Origin: Amycolatopsis lurida
Lineage (GTDB): Bacteria > Actinomycetota > Actinomycetes > Mycobacteriales > Pseudonocardiaceae
Direction of reading: 5' to 3'
DNA: 64,000 nucleotides
Assembly: GCF_900105055.1 (NCBI RefSeq)
Contig: NZ_FNTA01000004.1
Span: 1,612,001 to 1,676,000 of the forward strand
Of this stretch, positions 62,413-64,000 are shown piece after piece; the first letter of the stretch is position 1; each line of letters starts with the position of its first letter. Position numbers and translations under genes: made by a program. The notes beneath the pieces are model-generated. The model was not told the origin of the DNA and did not search any database. It saw nothing but the letters and a program-made list of their open reading frames with translations.

Positions 62413-63249
62413 TCATTTGAGTCCGGTCAGGGCGACCGACCGGACGATGTAGCGCTGGAAGAAGACGAAAACGAGCAGCATCGGCAGCAACGTGAGCAGG
62501 CTGCCCGCCATCATCCGGGTGTAGTCGATGCCGATCTCCGAGCGCAGGGCGGCGATCGCGACGGTGACCACACGGGTGTCCTCGCTGCTGGTGATGATCA
62601 GCGGCCACAGGAAGTTGTTCCAGGACGAGATCACCGTGACGATCGCCAGCGTGGCCAGGATCGGCCTGCTCAGCGGCAGGATGATCCGCCACAGGATGGT
62701 CAGGTGCCCCGCGCCGTCCATCCGCGCGGCCTCCTCGATCTCGCGCGGGATGCTGCGGAAGAACTGGCGCATCAGGAAAATCCCGTACGGTGTCCCGAAG
62801 ACGTACGGCGCGACGAGCCCGTACCAGCTGTTCACCAGGTCCAGCTCACGCATGATCAGGAACAGCGGGATCAAGGTCACCACGTTGGGCACCATCAAGG
62901 TGGCCAGGTACAGCCAGAACAGCGAGTTGCGGCCCCGGAAGTCCAAGCGCGCGAACGCATACGCCGCCAACGTGGTGAAGATCAGTTGCCCCACGGTGAG
63001 GACGGTGACGAAGATGAAGGTGTTGAGGATGGACTGTGCGAAGTCCGAGCCCAGCAGCGCGCCGAGGTTCTCCATCGTCGGCGAGGACGGCGGCGCCCAC
63101 GGTGCCGCCTCGAAGAGCTCACCGCGCGGTTTCAACGCGGTCGAGACGATCAGCCAGTACGGGAAGATCGACATGGCCGCCCCGATGATCAGCGTCGCGT
63201 AGAGGGCGGCGCGGCGGGAAGGCCGCCGTCGCCGGGTGGTCGTGGTCAC
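62413..63249 (-). CDS. Carbohydrate ABC transporter permease (MalG/UgpE type)
   Basis: 278 residues, six transmembrane helices. EAA loop EEAARMDGAGHLTILWRIIL for ATPase docking. Cytoplasmic N-terminus is Arg-rich. Follows the MalF-like permease by 12 nt and precedes the solute-binding protein gene by 17 nt. ATP-binding subunit is not in the window and is probably shared. Confidence 0.93.
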   Translation of the reverse strand: MTTTTRRRRPSRRAALYATLIIGAAMSIFPYWLIVSTALKPRGELFEAAPWAPPSSPTMENLGALLGSDFAQSILNTFIFVTVLTVGQLIFTTLAAYAFARLDFRGRNSLFWLYLATLMVPNVVTLIPLFLIMRELDLVNSWYGLVAPYVFGTPYGIFLMRQFFRSIPREIEEAARMDGAGHLTILWRIILPLSRPILATLAIVTVISSWNNFLWPLIITSSEDTRVVTVAIAALRSEIGIDYTRMMAGSLLTLLPMLLVFVFFQRYIVRSVALTGLK

Positions 63250-63261
63250 GGTCGGCCCCTC

Positions 63262-64000
63262 TCAGGTCAGGTCGTAGGTCGTGGTGCGGTTGAAGTACCG
63301 GACCTGCGCCATGGTGACCGCGAGGATGATCAGGAACAGCACCATCGCGATGGCGGAGGCGTAGCCGAAATCGAACTGCCGGAACGCGGTCTGGTAGATC
63401 GTGTAGTTGATGACCTCGGTGCTGTTGCCGGGACCGCCGTTGGTCATCACGAAGACGGTGTCGAAGACCTGGAACGAGCCGATCACGTTGGTGACGAGGA
63501 CGAAGAACAGCGTCGGGCGCAACAGCGGCAGGGTGATCGCGAAGAACTGCCGGACCGGCGACGCCCCGTCCAGCGTGGCCGCCTCGTAGAAGTCCTTCGG
63601 GATGGACTGCAACCCGGCGAGGAAGAACAGCATGTTGTAGCCCGCGAACTGCCACACCTGGGTCGCCGCCACCGAGGGCAGCGCGAGGCTGGCCGAGGAC
63701 AGCCAGCTCGGCCCGTCGATCCCGAAGATCTCCAGGAAGGAGTTGACCGCGCCGGTGGCCGGGTCGAAGATCCAGCCCCACACCAGGCCCATCACCACCG
63801 GCGTCGCCATCCAGGGCAGGACGAACATCGCACGGAAGATCTTCACGCCGCGCACTCGCTGGTTGAGCAGCAGCGCGAGCAACAGGGCCAGCACCGTCTG
63901 CACCGGGATGGTCAGGACCACGTAGGCGACGGTCACCAGCAGCGAGTGGCCGATCCCGCCGTCGGCGAAGAGCCGCTCGTAGTTGGCCAGCCCGACGAAC
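63262..64000 (-). CDS. Carbohydrate ABC transporter permease (MalF/UgpA type, partial)
   Basis: 246 residues visible; the N-terminus lies beyond the window end. Contains LANYERLFAD, then helices VVLTIPVQTVLALLLALLLN and onward, and EAA loop DFYEAATLDGASPVRQFFAI. Partner of the MalG-like permease; probably first or second gene of the operon. Confidence 0.92.
   Translation of the reverse strand, partial: FVGLANYERLFADGGIGHSLLVTVAYVVLTIPVQTVLALLLALLLNQRVRGVKIFRAMFVLPWMATPVVMGLVWGWIFDPATGAVNSFLEIFGIDGPSWLSSASLALPSVAATQVWQFAGYNMLFFLAGLQSIPKDFYEAATLDGASPVRQFFAITLPLLRPTLFFVLVTNVIGSFQVFDTVFVMTNGGPGNSTEVINYTIYQTAFRQFDFGYASAIAMVLFLIILAVTMAQVRYFNRTTTYDLT

Noticed and set aside
1..64000. CRISPR arrays, rRNA genes or an intact prophage
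   Set aside because: No regularly spaced direct repeats, rRNA sequence, integrase, terminase or capsid-like genes were seen.

Overview
The window is a high-GC actinobacterial chromosome segment. The infB/nusA/rimP block, WhiB, LCP, DprE2-like, DUF222-HNH and MmpS-like genes, a GAAC-N4-GTTC SOS box, and many GTG and leaderless starts point to the Pseudonocardiaceae, most likely Amycolatopsis. This assignment is an inference from gene content only.

Region by region. 1-8.8 kb (mostly minus strand): the translation block rimP-nusA-ylxR-infB-DUF503-rbfA and, separated by an esterase and a methyltransferase, a DHH phosphoesterase (nrnA-like). 8.9-21.3 kb: housekeeping and regulatory genes, namely a DUF4439 lipoprotein, a class V aminotransferase with a PEP mutase-family protein, two PH-domain membrane proteins divergent from a TetR gene with twin operators, HxlR/TetR/SRPBCC genes, a secreted Xaa-Pro peptidase-like hydrolase, and a two-component system. 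21.3-27.4 kb: a LysR gene, then a tight CoA-thioester catabolic operon (CoA-transferase, crotonase, acetoacetate decarboxylase, 3-hydroxyacyl-CoA dehydrogenase, acyl-CoA dehydrogenase) behind a striking palindrome. 27.4-38.7 kb: a lipoprotein peptidase, an SOS-boxed DUF222-HNH gene, LCP, DprE2-like, TetR plus a drug exporter, WhiB, a double sigma-factor protein, an MmpS-like protein and an MFS relic.

38.9-50.5 kb is accessory DNA with mixed codon use, relics and unusual proteins. It holds a 1088-residue STAND ATPase with a nuclease-like N-terminus, bounded by a 3' tRNA-Met relic and an IS256 transposase relic. Next is a sigma/TPR/sugar-isomerase operon. Divergent from that is an MccB-like E1 (ThiF) enzyme preceded by a short reading frame ending in DDNN, a candidate microcin C-like RiPP pair. 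A frameshifted NB-ARC/TPR regulator follows. These are the best candidates for undescribed biology here.

50.5-64 kb: a beta-propeller and a DoxX-like protein, an ArsR-arsenate reductase fusion with a broken HIT gene, an MFS exporter opposite a CGNR regulator, an AraC/phytanoyl-CoA dioxygenase pair, and a minus-strand carbohydrate ABC transporter (second permease cut by the window end) followed by a secreted 5'-nucleotidase.
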